NCBI GenBank assembly: GCA_903861145.1 | Contig: CAIOTH010000016.1 | Location: 1-38,631, forward strand | Direction: 5' to 3' | Length of the DNA stretch: 38,631 bases | DNA from: an uncultured Bacteroidota bacterium | GTDB lineage: Bacteria; Bacteroidota; Bacteroidia; Chitinophagales; LD1 | In this document: piece after piece, positions 1-7,705 of the stretch | Position numbering within the stretch: position 1 is the first letter of the stretch | Layout: every line of letters starts with the position of its first letter | Program-made: the position numbers and the translations under genes | Notes under the pieces: model-generated | What the model was told of the DNA's origin: nothing | Databases searched by the model: none | Seen by the model: only the letters and a program-made list of their open reading frames with translations

Positions 1-852
1 CTTAAAGCGTGTCTTCTCATCATTGCCCCACCAACCGGCCAAGCGTGGTAAATCAAAGTTATTGGCGTGTTTACGGTTTACAAAAACCCCACTCACCCCG
101 CCGGGGCCCGAGTTGAGATATTTGTAAGAACACCACGTGGCGAAATCAACACCCCATTCGCTCAGTTTTATTTCAACATTACCAATGGCGTGGGCCAGGT
201 CAAGTCCAAACGTGATATTGTGTTTTTGGCAAGCCTTAGCAATTTCAGCACACTCAAAAAACTGACCGGTATAATAGTTAACTGCGCTAAACATTACTAG
301 CGCTAATTCATCTTTGTGCTGCTCAATTTTGGCAACTATGTCTTCTGTGCGTAGCGTTACTTCACCCTCTCGTGGCATCGCTTCAATAATACAATCAGCA
401 GGGTTTAAGCCATGCAGTTTTATTTGCTGCTCAATAGCATAAAAATCCGAGGGAAATTCATTGGCCTCCACCAGTATTTTATTTCTTTTTCCTGCCGGGC
501 GGTAAAACGAAATAAGCATCAGGTTAAGGTTAACCGTTAGCTGGTTCATCACTACAACTTCATCCTCTTTAGCTCCAACTAATTTGGCTATCGACTTAGA
601 AAAAAAATGGTGATAATACAACCACGGCCGCTTACCGTGTACGTGTCCCTCAACACCCAAATTGCGCCAATCGTTCAGTTCAATTTGCAATTGTTTCTCA
701 ACCCCCTTTGGCTGCAATCCCAACGAGTTGCCACACAAATAAATATACTCCTTACCTTTTTTGGCAGGCACATGAAACAAATTTCGGTAAGACTTTAATG
801 GATCTTGCTTATCCAGCTGACGAGCGAACGAAAGAGAATTTTCAAATTTCAT
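1..852 (-). CDS. kynU: Kynureninase, C-terminal part cut off by the window edge
   Basis: This PLP enzyme cleaves kynurenine or 3-hydroxykynurenine to (3-hydroxy)anthranilate plus alanine in the cytoplasm. The frame is open from the ATG at 852 to base 1 (284 codons) with no stop, so roughly the last third lies outside the window. Visible family features are the N-terminal YLCGNSLGLQP segment, the substrate-loop region RPWLYYHHFF, the cofactor-binding stretch FGLDLAHAMGNV, and SYKYLNSGPGG, whose Lys244 is the expected Schiff-base lysine. The gene lies downstream of ACMS decarboxylase on the same strand, with a 157-bp gap, so the two may be co-transcribed. It feeds the 3-hydroxyanthranilate dioxygenase encoded at 35.2 kb. 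The assignment is secure; the preference for 3-hydroxykynurenine is inferred from the neighbouring pathway genes. Confidence 0.95.
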   Translation of the reverse strand, partial: MKFENSLSFARQLDKQDPLKSYRNLFHVPAKKGKEYIYLCGNSLGLQPKGVEKQLQIELNDWRNLGVEGHVHGKRPWLYYHHFFSKSIAKLVGAKEDEVVVMNQLTVNLNLMLISFYRPAGKRNKILVEANEFPSDFYAIEQQIKLHGLNPADCIIEAMPREGEVTLRTEDIVAKIEQHKDELALVMFSAVNYYTGQFFECAEIAKACQKHNITFGLDLAHAIGNVEIKLSEWGVDFATWCSYKYLNSGPGGVSGVFVNRKHANNFDLPRLAGWWGNDEKTRFK

Positions 853-1009
853 GTTATGGTTTTCGTGATTGGCGTCCCCGTCCCCCCACTTTATAATTCT
901 TTAAACAGTTTGATTTTGTATTCTTCGCATTTTTCTTTGTGCCTTTGTGGCAAAAAATGTATTTGCTTAATTTCTTAGAGGTTCTTAGTGCCTTAGTGGT
1001 AAACCGTCA
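853..1009. repeat. Intergenic gap with two copies of a GTGCCTTNGTGG word
   Basis: The 157-bp gap between ACMS decarboxylase and kynureninase contains TTTGTGCCTTTGTGG at about 936-950 and CTTAGTGCCTTAGTGG at 984-999, in direct orientation. The same word recurs at 27153-27169 and, degenerate, at 32831-32844. I see no open frame or convincing TAnnTTTG promoter here, so kynU may depend on readthrough from the upstream gene. Confidence 0.5.
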
Positions 1010-2014
1010 TTACACAAATTTCTTCTTATCCAGTTTCAACCAATCCAAAGCATTTTTATAAAGCAGTTTTTCCTTTGGCTTTTTAGCCAGTTTTAAACGC
1101 TCAATTTCTTCACCTGGTATTGATTCACCCAATGGGAAAGGATAATCACTACCCAAACAAACCCGGTCTTCACCCACCAAATCAATTACATACTTCAAAA
1201 ATTTTTCATCATGCATCAGCGAGTCCACATAAAAGTGGCCAAGGTATTTACTTGGGCTAACGGCATTATCTACTGCAGTCAAATCCGGTCGCACGTCAAA
1301 GCCTCTTTCAATCCTACCGAGATGCGCCGGGAAAGACCCTCCACCATGCGCAAATGCAAACCGCAGCTTCGGGAATTTTTCAAACACCCCACCAAAAATA
1401 AGCGAGCAAATAGCGCGGCTTGTTTCAGCTGGCATACCTACTAGCCAAGGTAGCCAGTACTTGCTCATTTGTTTGGTGCCCATCATATTCCACGGGTGCA
1501 CAAAAACGGCCATATCCAATTGCTCGGCTGCTTCGTATATCGCAAAAAACTGCGGCTCGTTCAGGTTAACATCGTTTATGTTAGTGCCAATTTGAATGCC
1601 AACCAGTCCTGCTTTTTTACATCTTTCCAATTCAGTAATGGCCAGCTCGGCAGATTGCATAGGTATAGTTCCCAGCCCAATAAATTTTTTGGGATATCGC
1701 TCAACAACTTCAGCTATATGGTCATTCAAAAATCTTGACACCTCCAGGCAATCATGTGGCCTCGCCCAGTAATTAAACATCACCGGTATAGTCGAAAGTA
1801 CTTGCACATCAACTTCAGCATGCTTGCATTCTTTCATCCGGGTTTCAGGGCTCCAGCAGTTATCCTGTATCTCCCTAAAAAACTCATCGTCCTTCATCAT
1901 CCTGGCGCAGCATGGTTTGTGATGGTCCAGATGTATAAAGCCGCCGTAGCCAAACTTTTCGCTCCAGCGGGGCAAATGTTCCGGTATAATATGGGTATGT
2001 ATATCAATTTTCAC
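1010..2014 (-). CDS. nbaD: 2-amino-3-carboxymuconate-6-semialdehyde decarboxylase (ACMSD)
   Basis: This metal-dependent amidohydrolase-fold decarboxylase converts ACMS, the unstable product of 3-hydroxyanthranilate dioxygenase, to 2-aminomuconic semialdehyde. It thereby prevents quinolinate formation. The metal ligands are visible: the N-terminal HxH (DIHTH), FVHPW near residue 173, FAHGGG near 223 and GSDYPFP near 290, with spacing as in the Pseudomonas enzyme. The frame can be read from a TTG at 2020. I prefer the GTG at 2014 because it gives the family-typical start MKIDIHTH. A TATATTTG box at 2022-2029 (minus strand) sits only 7 nt upstream of that GTG. The gene works with kynU next door and with the remaining pathway genes at 32-36 kb. 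Confidence 0.93.
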   Translation of the reverse strand: MKIDIHTHIIPEHLPRWSEKFGYGGFIHLDHHKPCCARMMKDDEFFREIQDNCWSPETRMKECKHAEVDVQVLSTIPVMFNYWARPHDCLEVSRFLNDHIAEVVERYPKKFIGLGTIPMQSAELAITELERCKKAGLVGIQIGTNINDVNLNEPQFFAIYEAAEQLDMAVFVHPWNMMGTKQMSKYWLPWLVGMPAETSRAICSLIFGGVFEKFPKLRFAFAHGGGSFPAHLGRIERGFDVRPDLTAVDNAVSPSKYLGHFYVDSLMHDEKFLKYVIDLVGEDRVCLGSDYPFPLGESIPGEEIERLKLAKKPKEKLLYKNALDWLKLDKKKFV

Positions 2015-2021
2015 CTGCAAT

Positions 2022-2029
2022 CAAATATA
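2022..2029 (-). promoter_or_regulatory. Bacteroidota -7 box (TATATTTG) of the ACMSD gene
   Basis: On the minus strand this matches TAnnTTTG exactly and ends 7 nt before the preferred GTG start at 2014. I do not see a good TTG/TTTG -33 element at the usual 19-22 nt spacing, so confidence is moderate. If it is real, the transcript would start at or within a base or two of the start codon. Confidence 0.45.
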
Positions 2030-2090
2030 GAATTGATTTAAGAATTTGATAGGCAGAATGAAAAATAGATGTGCCAACCAGTTTATAGTT

Positions 2091-2170
2091 CCCCTCTTTG
2101 TCGATTGCTTTGCGCAGCTTAGCTTTCGAAAGAGAGGGGATGCCGACAGGCAGGGGTGAGTTGGCTGTTG
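2091..2170. repeat. Structured intergenic repeat, copy A
   Basis: A hairpin with arms CCCCTCT (2091-2097) and AGAGGGG (2133-2139) is followed by a mini-stem TGCC/GGCA (2141-2152) and then the tail GGGGTGAGTTGGCTGTTG (2153-2170). The tail recurs in the other intergenic gaps at 5053-5069, 18772-18785 and 24482-24496. It lies between the ACMSD start and the end of the lipoprotein gene at 2192. Confidence 0.55.
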
Positions 2171-2191
2171 GGCCATTTTCCGATAAGCCTA

Positions 2192-2737
2192 CTACTGTTT
2201 TCTAAACGATTCCGTGCAGGTATAACTGGTTCCCTGATAACTATAATTCATGGTAACCGTCATAGTAGGCTTGGCACCTGCATTAACCGCCGGCGAATAA
2301 TACCCCTGCGAACCCGCCAATATCGCTACGCCATTGCTTAAGGTTTGAGGTGGTATATAAATGGTAGTACCCTCCGAGGTTGCCGAAGTATTCAATATTT
2401 GCGCATAAACAGGGCCGGTGCCAAACAGGATATCAAAGTATATCACATTAGGTGCGTAATAAGTGGTGCCTACGATGGTTGCCCTGATATTGGTATAATA
2501 AACTCCAAAGTTCGAAGGGTCGGGCGCGCAGTTTTCAAGCACTTGCCAGTCACCAATAAATTTGGTTGAACTGAGTACCGAGCAGGTATCCCCCTCATAA
2601 CCATTCAGGCAAAGACATGCTCCCTGGTAGCAGGTTTGGTACGAAGCACAAACCACATTTTTGCAGCTCTTCTTTTCGCAAGCCGAAATTGCCAGTAACG
2701 ATAAAGCAACGAATAAAACTTTGGTTAAACCTTTCAT
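2192..2737 (-). CDS. EGF-like lipoprotein, tandem paralogue 1
   Basis: This 181-residue protein is predicted to be exported and lipidated. A hydrophobic N-terminus ends in the lipobox AISAC with the lipid-carrying cysteine at residue 20. Directly after it are six cysteines at 25, 30, 36, 41, 43 and 52, with C-x4-C-x5-C-x4-C-x-C-x8-C spacing, which is an EGF-like module. The remaining ~125 residues look like a beta-rich domain with one further cysteine pair (LENCAP and YTCTESF). The protein is a clear paralogue of the gene 18 bp upstream, with identical cysteine positions. No specific function is recognised; a surface or periplasmic role is inferred from lipidation and the EGF fold. Confidence 0.85.
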   Translation of the reverse strand: MKGLTKVLFVALSLLAISACEKKSCKNVVCASYQTCYQGACLCLNGYEGDTCSVLSSTKFIGDWQVLENCAPDPSNFGVYYTNIRATIVGTTYYAPNVIYFDILFGTGPVYAQILNTSATSEGTTIYIPPQTLSNGVAILAGSQGYYSPAVNAGAKPTMTVTMNYSYQGTSYTCTESFRKQ

Positions 2738-2755
2738 GTTGTTTTGCTACTACTC

Positions 2756-3280
2756 TTATTGCTTATAAAATGTTTCCTGGCACGAATAATTGAAACTATT
2801 ATAGGTATAGTTCAAAACAATAATCATTTGCGCGGTACCATTGGTGGTTGTATAATAACCATACGAATCGCTAATTGTAATGCCACCCTGGCTTTGCGCA
2901 AAAATGTGAATTTGAGTGCCCTCGCTACTTGGGTAGGTATTATATAACTCCGCCGTAAAATCGCTACCCAGGTTAAACAAATTTGAGATAACTAAATTGC
3001 TAACCGACCCACCATTGGTTGCTATATACACCGAGTAGCTGGAAGGGTTAGGAGAGGTAACGCCACTCCCGCAATTTTCCGTAACAGTCCAGTTGCCTAT
3101 GTATTTAGTCGAGCTAAGCGTGCTGCAATCAGTCCCTTCATAGCCATTAAAGCAAGTACATTCGCCCTGGTAGCACCCTTGGTACGAAGGGCAAACCACC
3201 TTTGTGCAACTCTTTCTATCGCAAGCCGAAATAGATAGTAAAAATATGGCGGCGAAACCTAATTTTGCGAACCACTGCAT
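2756..3280 (-). CDS. EGF-like lipoprotein, tandem paralogue 2
   Basis: This 174-residue lipoprotein precursor has the lipobox SISAC (Cys20) and then EGF-like cysteines at 25, 30, 36, 41, 43 and 52, exactly as in the next gene. A beta-rich C-terminal domain shares the motifs SSTKYIGNWTVTENC, SSEGTQIHI and the closing ETFYKQ with its neighbour. It is the first gene of the pair, which is separated by 18 bp, so one transcript is likely. The start is the ATG at 3280, 50 bp from the divergent DUF3089 gene. Function is not recognised. The pair has diverged mainly in the C-terminal domain, while the lipobox and EGF part stay aligned without gaps. Confidence 0.85.
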   Translation of the reverse strand: MQWFAKLGFAAIFLLSISACDRKSCTKVVCPSYQGCYQGECTCFNGYEGTDCSTLSSTKYIGNWTVTENCGSGVTSPNPSSYSVYIATNGGSVSNLVISNLFNLGSDFTAELYNTYPSSEGTQIHIFAQSQGGITISDSYGYYTTTNGTAQMIIVLNYTYNSFNYSCQETFYKQ

Positions 3281-3330
3281 AAGGGAATTAGTTTATTGTT
3301 CAACGAAAATAAAACAACTGCTGTAACCGA

Positions 3331-4305
3331 ATGAAATCTTTAAACATTTTGGCTTTTATGTTAACGGCCCTGGCATTGCAGGCCCAAACCTTTAATGCCG
3401 CAAAGCAACCCGCCGCCCCCGATTATTCATCAGAAACCAGTTGGTCGGCCCTTCCATTCAGGCTCGATGCCGCCGATAAAATACCCGATGATGAGAAGTG
3501 GATTAGCGACTCGCTAAAGGATGTGGATGTATTCTACATCTATCCCACACTCTACATGGCCGGCAAAACATGGAACGAAGACCTGGCCAACAAAAAGCTA
3601 AACAAAAGTATTGATAACAAACCTGTAAAATACCAGGCCAGTGTTTTCAATGCAAGTTGTCGTGTATATGCGCCTCGCTACCGCCAGGCAATAATTAAAG
3701 CCTTTTACGAAAAAGAAAATGGCGATAAAGCACTCGACTTTGCCTACCAGGATGTAAAACGTGCCTTTCAATATTACCTCGACCACTACAATCATGGCCG
3801 GCCCATTATTATAGCCTCACATAGCCAGGGCACCCACCATGCACGCAGGTTGTTGAAGGAATTTTTCGACTCAACCGCCTTGCAAGGCAAACTGGTAGCT
3901 GCTTATGTAGTTGGCTATGGGTTCGACGAGAGCATGTATAAAAGCCTCAAGCCTTGTAACCAACCAACCCAAACCGGTTGCTATATTACCTGGGCCTCAT
4001 TCAAAAAAGGTTTCGAGGCCCCTAAATCCGGCCTCATCGGTTCGGTGTGCGTTAACCCCGTTAGCTGGACCCGCGACACCGTTACCGTCGACCGGTCAAA
4101 AAGCATGGGCGCCATACTACTCGACTTCAACAAAAAATACGACGGCGCATGCGAAACCGAAATACATAAAAACTACCTCTGGGTTAACGCACACGTACCA
4201 ATTGTTGGCTCGTGGCTGGTGCTACACGTAGCCGACTACAACCTCTTTTGGTACGACATCCGCAAAAACGTGCACGACAGGGTGCAGGCGTACTTAAAAA
4301 AGTAA
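3331..4305 (+). CDS. DUF3089 family secreted alpha/beta hydrolase
   Basis: This 324-residue protein has an N-terminal signal peptide ending near ALALQAQ, so it probably acts in the periplasm or outside the cell. The core matches DUF3089: VFYIYPTLY near residue 67, the tract SCRVYAPRYRQA near 109, and the nucleophile elbow IIASHSQGT with Ser165. The late WLVLHVADYNLFW segment probably supplies the catalytic histidine. The SHSQG pentapeptide fits the GxSxG-like elbow of esterase/lipase-type hydrolases, with Ser in the first Gly position. The substrate is unknown. The gene is divergent from the lipoprotein pair, with 50 bp between the start codons. Confidence 0.85.
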   Translation: MKSLNILAFMLTALALQAQTFNAAKQPAAPDYSSETSWSALPFRLDAADKIPDDEKWISDSLKDVDVFYIYPTLYMAGKTWNEDLANKKLNKSIDNKPVKYQASVFNASCRVYAPRYRQAIIKAFYEKENGDKALDFAYQDVKRAFQYYLDHYNHGRPIIIASHSQGTHHARRLLKEFFDSTALQGKLVAAYVVGYGFDESMYKSLKPCNQPTQTGCYITWASFKKGFEAPKSGLIGSVCVNPVSWTRDTVTVDRSKSMGAILLDFNKKYDGACETEIHKNYLWVNAHVPIVGSWLVLHVADYNLFWYDIRKNVHDRVQAYLKK

Positions 4306-4394
4306 TCACCGGCAAAACTGCTTTTGAAATTTCAACGGTTTGTATTAACGTTATCACTTTAAATGGCAGGGAGGTGTAAGCCTTAAAACTAAAA

Positions 4395-4428
4395 ACATGA
4401 ACACGTGAACACCTGCGCACGTGAACAC
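4395..4428 (+). repeat. Three short direct repeats ACRTGAACAC
   Basis: ACATGAACAC at 4395-4404, ACGTGAACAC at 4403-4412 and ACGTGAACAC at 4419-4428 lie just upstream of the ATG at 4438. The two CACGTG hexamers within them are palindromic. The GTG codons in the repeats extend the downstream frame, but I do not regard them as starts. Confidence 0.5.
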
Positions 4429-4437
4429 ACTGACAAC

Positions 4438-4980
4438 ATGAGCGATAGTAACTTAGGAACCGGTTCACGCATTGAGCACCCAAAATTTGGCAAAGGCGTT
4501 ATTGTCGATGTGGATATGGAGTTTTACACCGTTTGGTTTAAAGATGGAAACAGCACCCGCGGCATAGCCCGCGATTTCGATGGCTTCACCGTGCTCGAAA
4601 AAACTTCAGCCGACTCGGTGCCTATAACCCTCGAACACATCAAACAAGCCATTGCCGAAGTAATAACCGAAAAAAGCGACATACAGGAAATCGTGCCCAT
4701 GGGCAACAAATGGCTGCACGGCACGCTGGTATTTAAACCGCTCGATAACAGCCTGCAAGGCAAAGAAATTCCTATCGAAGCCTTCTTCCACAAAATAGTT
4801 ATGCTTCGCGACCGCCTCCGCGTGCTCGAGCAAAACATCAACTCACATAAGGTATTAACCGATGAAGAAAAGATAGACCTTCAACAATACATCACACGTA
4901 TTTATGGCTCACTAACCACCTTCAACGTCCTTTTCAAAAACACCGACGACCAGTTTAAAGGCACCGGTGGCGATAAATAA
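4438..4980 (+). CDS. Conserved hypothetical protein with N-terminal small beta (Tudor-like) segment
   Basis: The protein is about 180 residues, starting at MSDSNLGTG. The N-terminal ~45 residues (SRIEHPKFGKGVIVDV ... YTVWFKDG) resemble the short beta-barrel tail of UvrD/PcrA helicases and related proteins (HxxFGxGxV), which can contact protein or nucleic acid. The rest is acidic to mixed and probably helical (ITLEHIKQAIAEVI; HKIVMLRDRLRVLEQNIN; ending in a region with two short helices). There is no signal peptide or membrane segment, so it is cytoplasmic. The frame is open from a GTG at 4405, but that stretch consists of the GTGAACAC repeats, so the ATG at 4438 is chosen. I do not recognise a named family, and no function is assigned. 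Confidence 0.75.
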   Translation: MSDSNLGTGSRIEHPKFGKGVIVDVDMEFYTVWFKDGNSTRGIARDFDGFTVLEKTSADSVPITLEHIKQAIAEVITEKSDIQEIVPMGNKWLHGTLVFKPLDNSLQGKEIPIEAFFHKIVMLRDRLRVLEQNINSHKVLTDEEKIDLQQYITRIYGSLTTFNVLFKNTDDQFKGTGGDK

Positions 4981-5295
4981 TCCCGGACCATCTGCCCACA
5001 GTAGTGGCTAAAGATCCCCTCCTTTTTTTAAGGAGGGGTGGCACGAAGTGACGGGGTGGTTAGCTGTTGAGGTTTTGCCTGCAACCGCAAACCCAAAGCC
5101 TAGCGATTGCCAATTGCATTATAAACGCATAAAACCTAACACTAAATAAGCGGCTTTAAAATCTGCACACGGTTTACAAAATCAAAAAGTGTAAACCACG
5201 CCTTTTTGCAAACAGCTAAAAATCAATTACATATAAAAAATTCGGTGTAAACCATCCTTGCCATTCCTTTGCAATTCTTTTGCAGGCGCAAACGC
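4981..5295. other. 315-bp convergent gap holding repeat copy B
   Basis: The left part holds the hairpin repeat described separately. The right part is AT-rich and carries three related words: ACGGTTTACA at about 5168, and GTGTAAACCA at about 5190 and about 5245. At its right edge a hairpin with arms AGGCG/CGCCT (5284-5297) overlaps the stop codon of the peptidase gene but lacks a U-tract on that strand. I see no gene or RNA here. Confidence 0.5.
5016..5069. repeat. Structured intergenic repeat, copy B
   Basis: A perfect 9-bp hairpin, CCCCTCCTT (5016-5024) and AAGGAGGGG (5030-5038) with a TTTTT loop, is followed by a mini-stem CAC/GTG around 5042-5050 and the tail GGGGTGGTTAGCTGTTG (5053-5069). 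The order stem, mini-stem, tail is the same as in copy A at 2091-2170, although the stem bases differ. It could also act as a terminator between the convergent genes, but there is no strong U-tract after the stem. Confidence 0.6.
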
Positions 5296-6990
5296 CTACA
5301 AAGCCCTATCATCCACCGAATCCAGGTGCGCTTCAAGTTCCTTAAACAAAGGCCCAAAAGCACCCTCATCAAACGGCGATTGCAGCTTAGCCAGCTTCAC
5401 CAAATCTAAAAACGATTGGCTACCTCCTGCTTTGCATAAAGTAAGATAATCCTGCCATGCGCCTTTAAAATCCTTTTCGCTCTTGCTCCAAAATTGCAGA
5501 GCGCAAAGTTGTGCAAGGCAGTAGTCAATATAGTAAAACGGGCTGCGGTAAATATGTGCCTGGCGCTGCCAAAATCCACCGCGCTCTAAATAATCAAGGC
5601 CATCATAATCAACCCATGGGCGGTACTTCTTCTCCATATCCAGCCAAACCTGTTTGCGTTGGGCAGGGGTAAGGTCCGGGTTCTCATAAATAATATGCTG
5701 AAACTCATCAACCGCCACACCATAAGGTAAAAAAAGGATGTTCGATGCCAGGTGCACAAACTTGTATTTCTCGGTGTCCTTACCAAAAAACAAATTCATC
5801 CACGGGTAGGTAAGGTGCTCCATACTCATGCTATGTATTTCGCAGGCCTCCATGGTGGGGAAAATATACTCCTCCACCTCAAATCCCCGGCTTTCATAAC
5901 ACTGAAAAGCGTGCCCGGCCTCATGCGTCAACACATCAACATCTCCCAGCGTACCATTAAAATTGGCGAAAATAAAGGGCGCCTTGTACTTGTTAAACAT
6001 CGTGCAATACCCCCCGGCGGCTTTGCCTTTTCTGTTCACCAGGTCCATCAGGTCATTCTGCACCATAAAATCAAAAAACTCTTTAGTCTCAGCCGATAGC
6101 TCACTGTACATCTTTTGGCCATTAGCCACTATTTCTTCGGGTGTGCCAATCGGTTTCGGGTTGCCCGAATTAAAATTATGCGCCCAATCGTACAACTTCA
6201 GCTTATCAACCCCAATCCTTATCCTTTGCTTTTCGCGTAATTTCGCCGCCAGCGGAACAACATGCTTTAAAACCTGCTCGCGGTACTTCGCCACCATCTT
6301 AGCATCATAATCCGTTCTCGACATGCGGAAATACGCCAGTTCCACAAAATTTTTATAGCCGAGTTTATGGGCAATGCGCGTACGCACTTTTACCAATTTG
6401 TCGTAAATTCCATCAAATTTGGCCTCATTAAAGGCAAAAAACCGCCATTTTACGGCTAAAGCCTCTTTTCTCGTTTCCCGGTCTGTCGATTCCTGGTAAG
6501 CATCCAAAGCCGATAGGTTTAGCTTTTGCCCCCTAAACTCCACCTCGGCACTGGCAACCAGCTTAGTGTACTCAGTACTTAGCTTATTCTCTTCTTTTAA
6601 ATCATCAATTACCGATGGGTCAAACGTCTTAACACTTATATCAGCTAGCTTAAATAGTTGATTACCAAACTTGTTCTCCAATTCAGCCTTATACTTCGAG
6701 TTGCCCAGCGCCTTGTAAAACTTAATGTTCAGGTCTTTCATTCGGGGCTCATTGCTATCAAAAAACTCCTGTTCGGCCTCATAAAACGCATTGGTAGTAT
6801 CAATCGAGTTACGCACTGATGCAATAGACGAGTAGGTTTGAAACTCATTCTTTAACTCATTCACCTTCATCAATATCTCTTCCTGTTCGCTGGCATTGTT
6901 TGCCCCATCAAAGCGGGCAAGTAAATCGTTATACGCCTTTTCAACCTGCGGCAAATCAGGCCTTTTGTATTCCATTTCCGAAAACTTCAT
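5296..6990 (-). CDS. M3 family oligoendopeptidase (PepF type)
   Basis: This 564-residue cytoplasmic zinc metallopeptidase degrades short peptides. The zinc motif HEAGH is at residues 356-360, and the downstream glutamate ligand lies in EACEIHSMSMEHL around 381-391, the usual M3 arrangement. The N-terminal half is a long helical region (PepF/M3_N type). The C-terminal catalytic segment contains RSPFYYIDYCLAQLCALQFW, typical of the M3 oligoendopeptidase family. Length fits that family. There is no signal peptide. The gene follows a membrane-protein gene on the same strand with a 36-bp gap. The start MKFSEMEYKRP is the first ATG and fits the family. Confidence 0.93.
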   Translation of the reverse strand: MKFSEMEYKRPDLPQVEKAYNDLLARFDGANNASEQEEILMKVNELKNEFQTYSSIASVRNSIDTTNAFYEAEQEFFDSNEPRMKDLNIKFYKALGNSKYKAELENKFGNQLFKLADISVKTFDPSVIDDLKEENKLSTEYTKLVASAEVEFRGQKLNLSALDAYQESTDRETRKEALAVKWRFFAFNEAKFDGIYDKLVKVRTRIAHKLGYKNFVELAYFRMSRTDYDAKMVAKYREQVLKHVVPLAAKLREKQRIRIGVDKLKLYDWAHNFNSGNPKPIGTPEEIVANGQKMYSELSAETKEFFDFMVQNDLMDLVNRKGKAAGGYCTMFNKYKAPFIFANFNGTLGDVDVLTHEAGHAFQCYESRGFEVEEYIFPTMEACEIHSMSMEHLTYPWMNLFFGKDTEKYKFVHLASNILFLPYGVAVDEFQHIIYENPDLTPAQRKQVWLDMEKKYRPWVDYDGLDYLERGGFWQRQAHIYRSPFYYIDYCLAQLCALQFWSKSEKDFKGAWQDYLTLCKAGGSQSFLDLVKLAKLQSPFDEGAFGPLFKELEAHLDSVDDRAL

Positions 6991-7026
6991 ATGTATCTCG
7001 TTTTAGTATTTTCTACATTAACACAC

Positions 7027-7530
7027 CTAATCCTCTAGCAACAAATTAGCCTGGTGCTTATAATATTGCCAGTACGAAATAATCAGCCGTATCTGAAAAG
7101 CCGATAGCATAATAAGACTCCCTGTGCTAAACACCACAATTTCGGTATACATGTATTTAAAAAGCCCCCTTTTCATAATATCTGTAATAAACACCTTGGG
7201 AAAGCCAAAGTCCTCCAGGTAAAAATTATCGGCCAGCGATATAAGCCGCTGTTCGTACCCGGCCAAATAAATAAACAGGCTAAGGTTAATGGCAAAAAGA
7301 AGAAATCTTACCCACGAAGGCCTTAAAAACGGCAGGCTCTTAAACATTACCGAATACCTGAAGTAGGTAAACGTAAGGAAAATGAACAGCGCATTTATCT
7401 TCCAGTATATATAGTATATTTTCGAGGTTATGGGGTAAAGAATGGCATAAATAAGCATCGCTGTTATCAAAAGCCATAAAATTTCACGCGCAAAATGGTA
7501 GTTATTCTCCTTATTCAACAAAAAACCCAT
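7027..7530 (-). CDS. Hypothetical four-helix membrane protein
   Basis: The protein has 167 residues with about four hydrophobic segments: ILWLLITAMLIYAILYPI near 17-34, INALFIFLTFTYF near 45-57, VRFLLFAINLSLFIYLAGY near 73-91, and a C-terminal one around 130-152 (TEIVVFSTGSLIMLSAFQI). No known family motif is recognised. It is 36 bp upstream of the oligoendopeptidase gene on the same strand, so co-transcription is possible. It is divergent from the giant SprB-repeat gene. Function is unknown. Confidence 0.7.
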   Translation of the reverse strand: MGFLLNKENNYHFAREILWLLITAMLIYAILYPITSKIYYIYWKINALFIFLTFTYFRYSVMFKSLPFLRPSWVRFLLFAINLSLFIYLAGYEQRLISLADNFYLEDFGFPKVFITDIMKRGLFKYMYTEIVVFSTGSLIMLSAFQIRLIISYWQYYKHQANLLLED

Positions 7531-7705
7531 ACAATTAAATATTTCTAAATGCTTTGCTTTTTATGACTAATCGCCTTAAAAATCAAATAAAAACGTGAAA
7601 TAAGGATTATTCCCGCAAAAACAATAAATTAATCTACAAGCATTTTTTTCCCAAATGTTAAGGTATATTTCTATTTTCGCTCTTCTAAAACTAAAATTTC
7701 GTCTG
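7531..7705 (+). promoter_or_regulatory. Upstream region of the giant gene
   Basis: This AT-rich region lies between the divergent membrane-protein gene and the giant gene. Two near-matches to TAnnTTTG are visible, TATATTTC at about 7662 and TATTTTCG at about 7671. Either would place the transcription start downstream of the ATG at 7655, which supports the ATG at 7706 as the real start. Neither match is exact, so this is tentative. Confidence 0.25.

Noticed and set aside
2015-2020. TTG at 2020 as start of ACMS decarboxylase.
   Set aside because: The GTG at 2014 gives the family-typical MKIDIHTH beginning; the TTG adds two residues with no support.
1211-2041. Three plus-strand open frames of 77-95 codons antisense to ACMS decarboxylase.
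   Set aside because: No family resemblance and no start signals; the opposite strand is a well-supported enzyme with all metal ligands.
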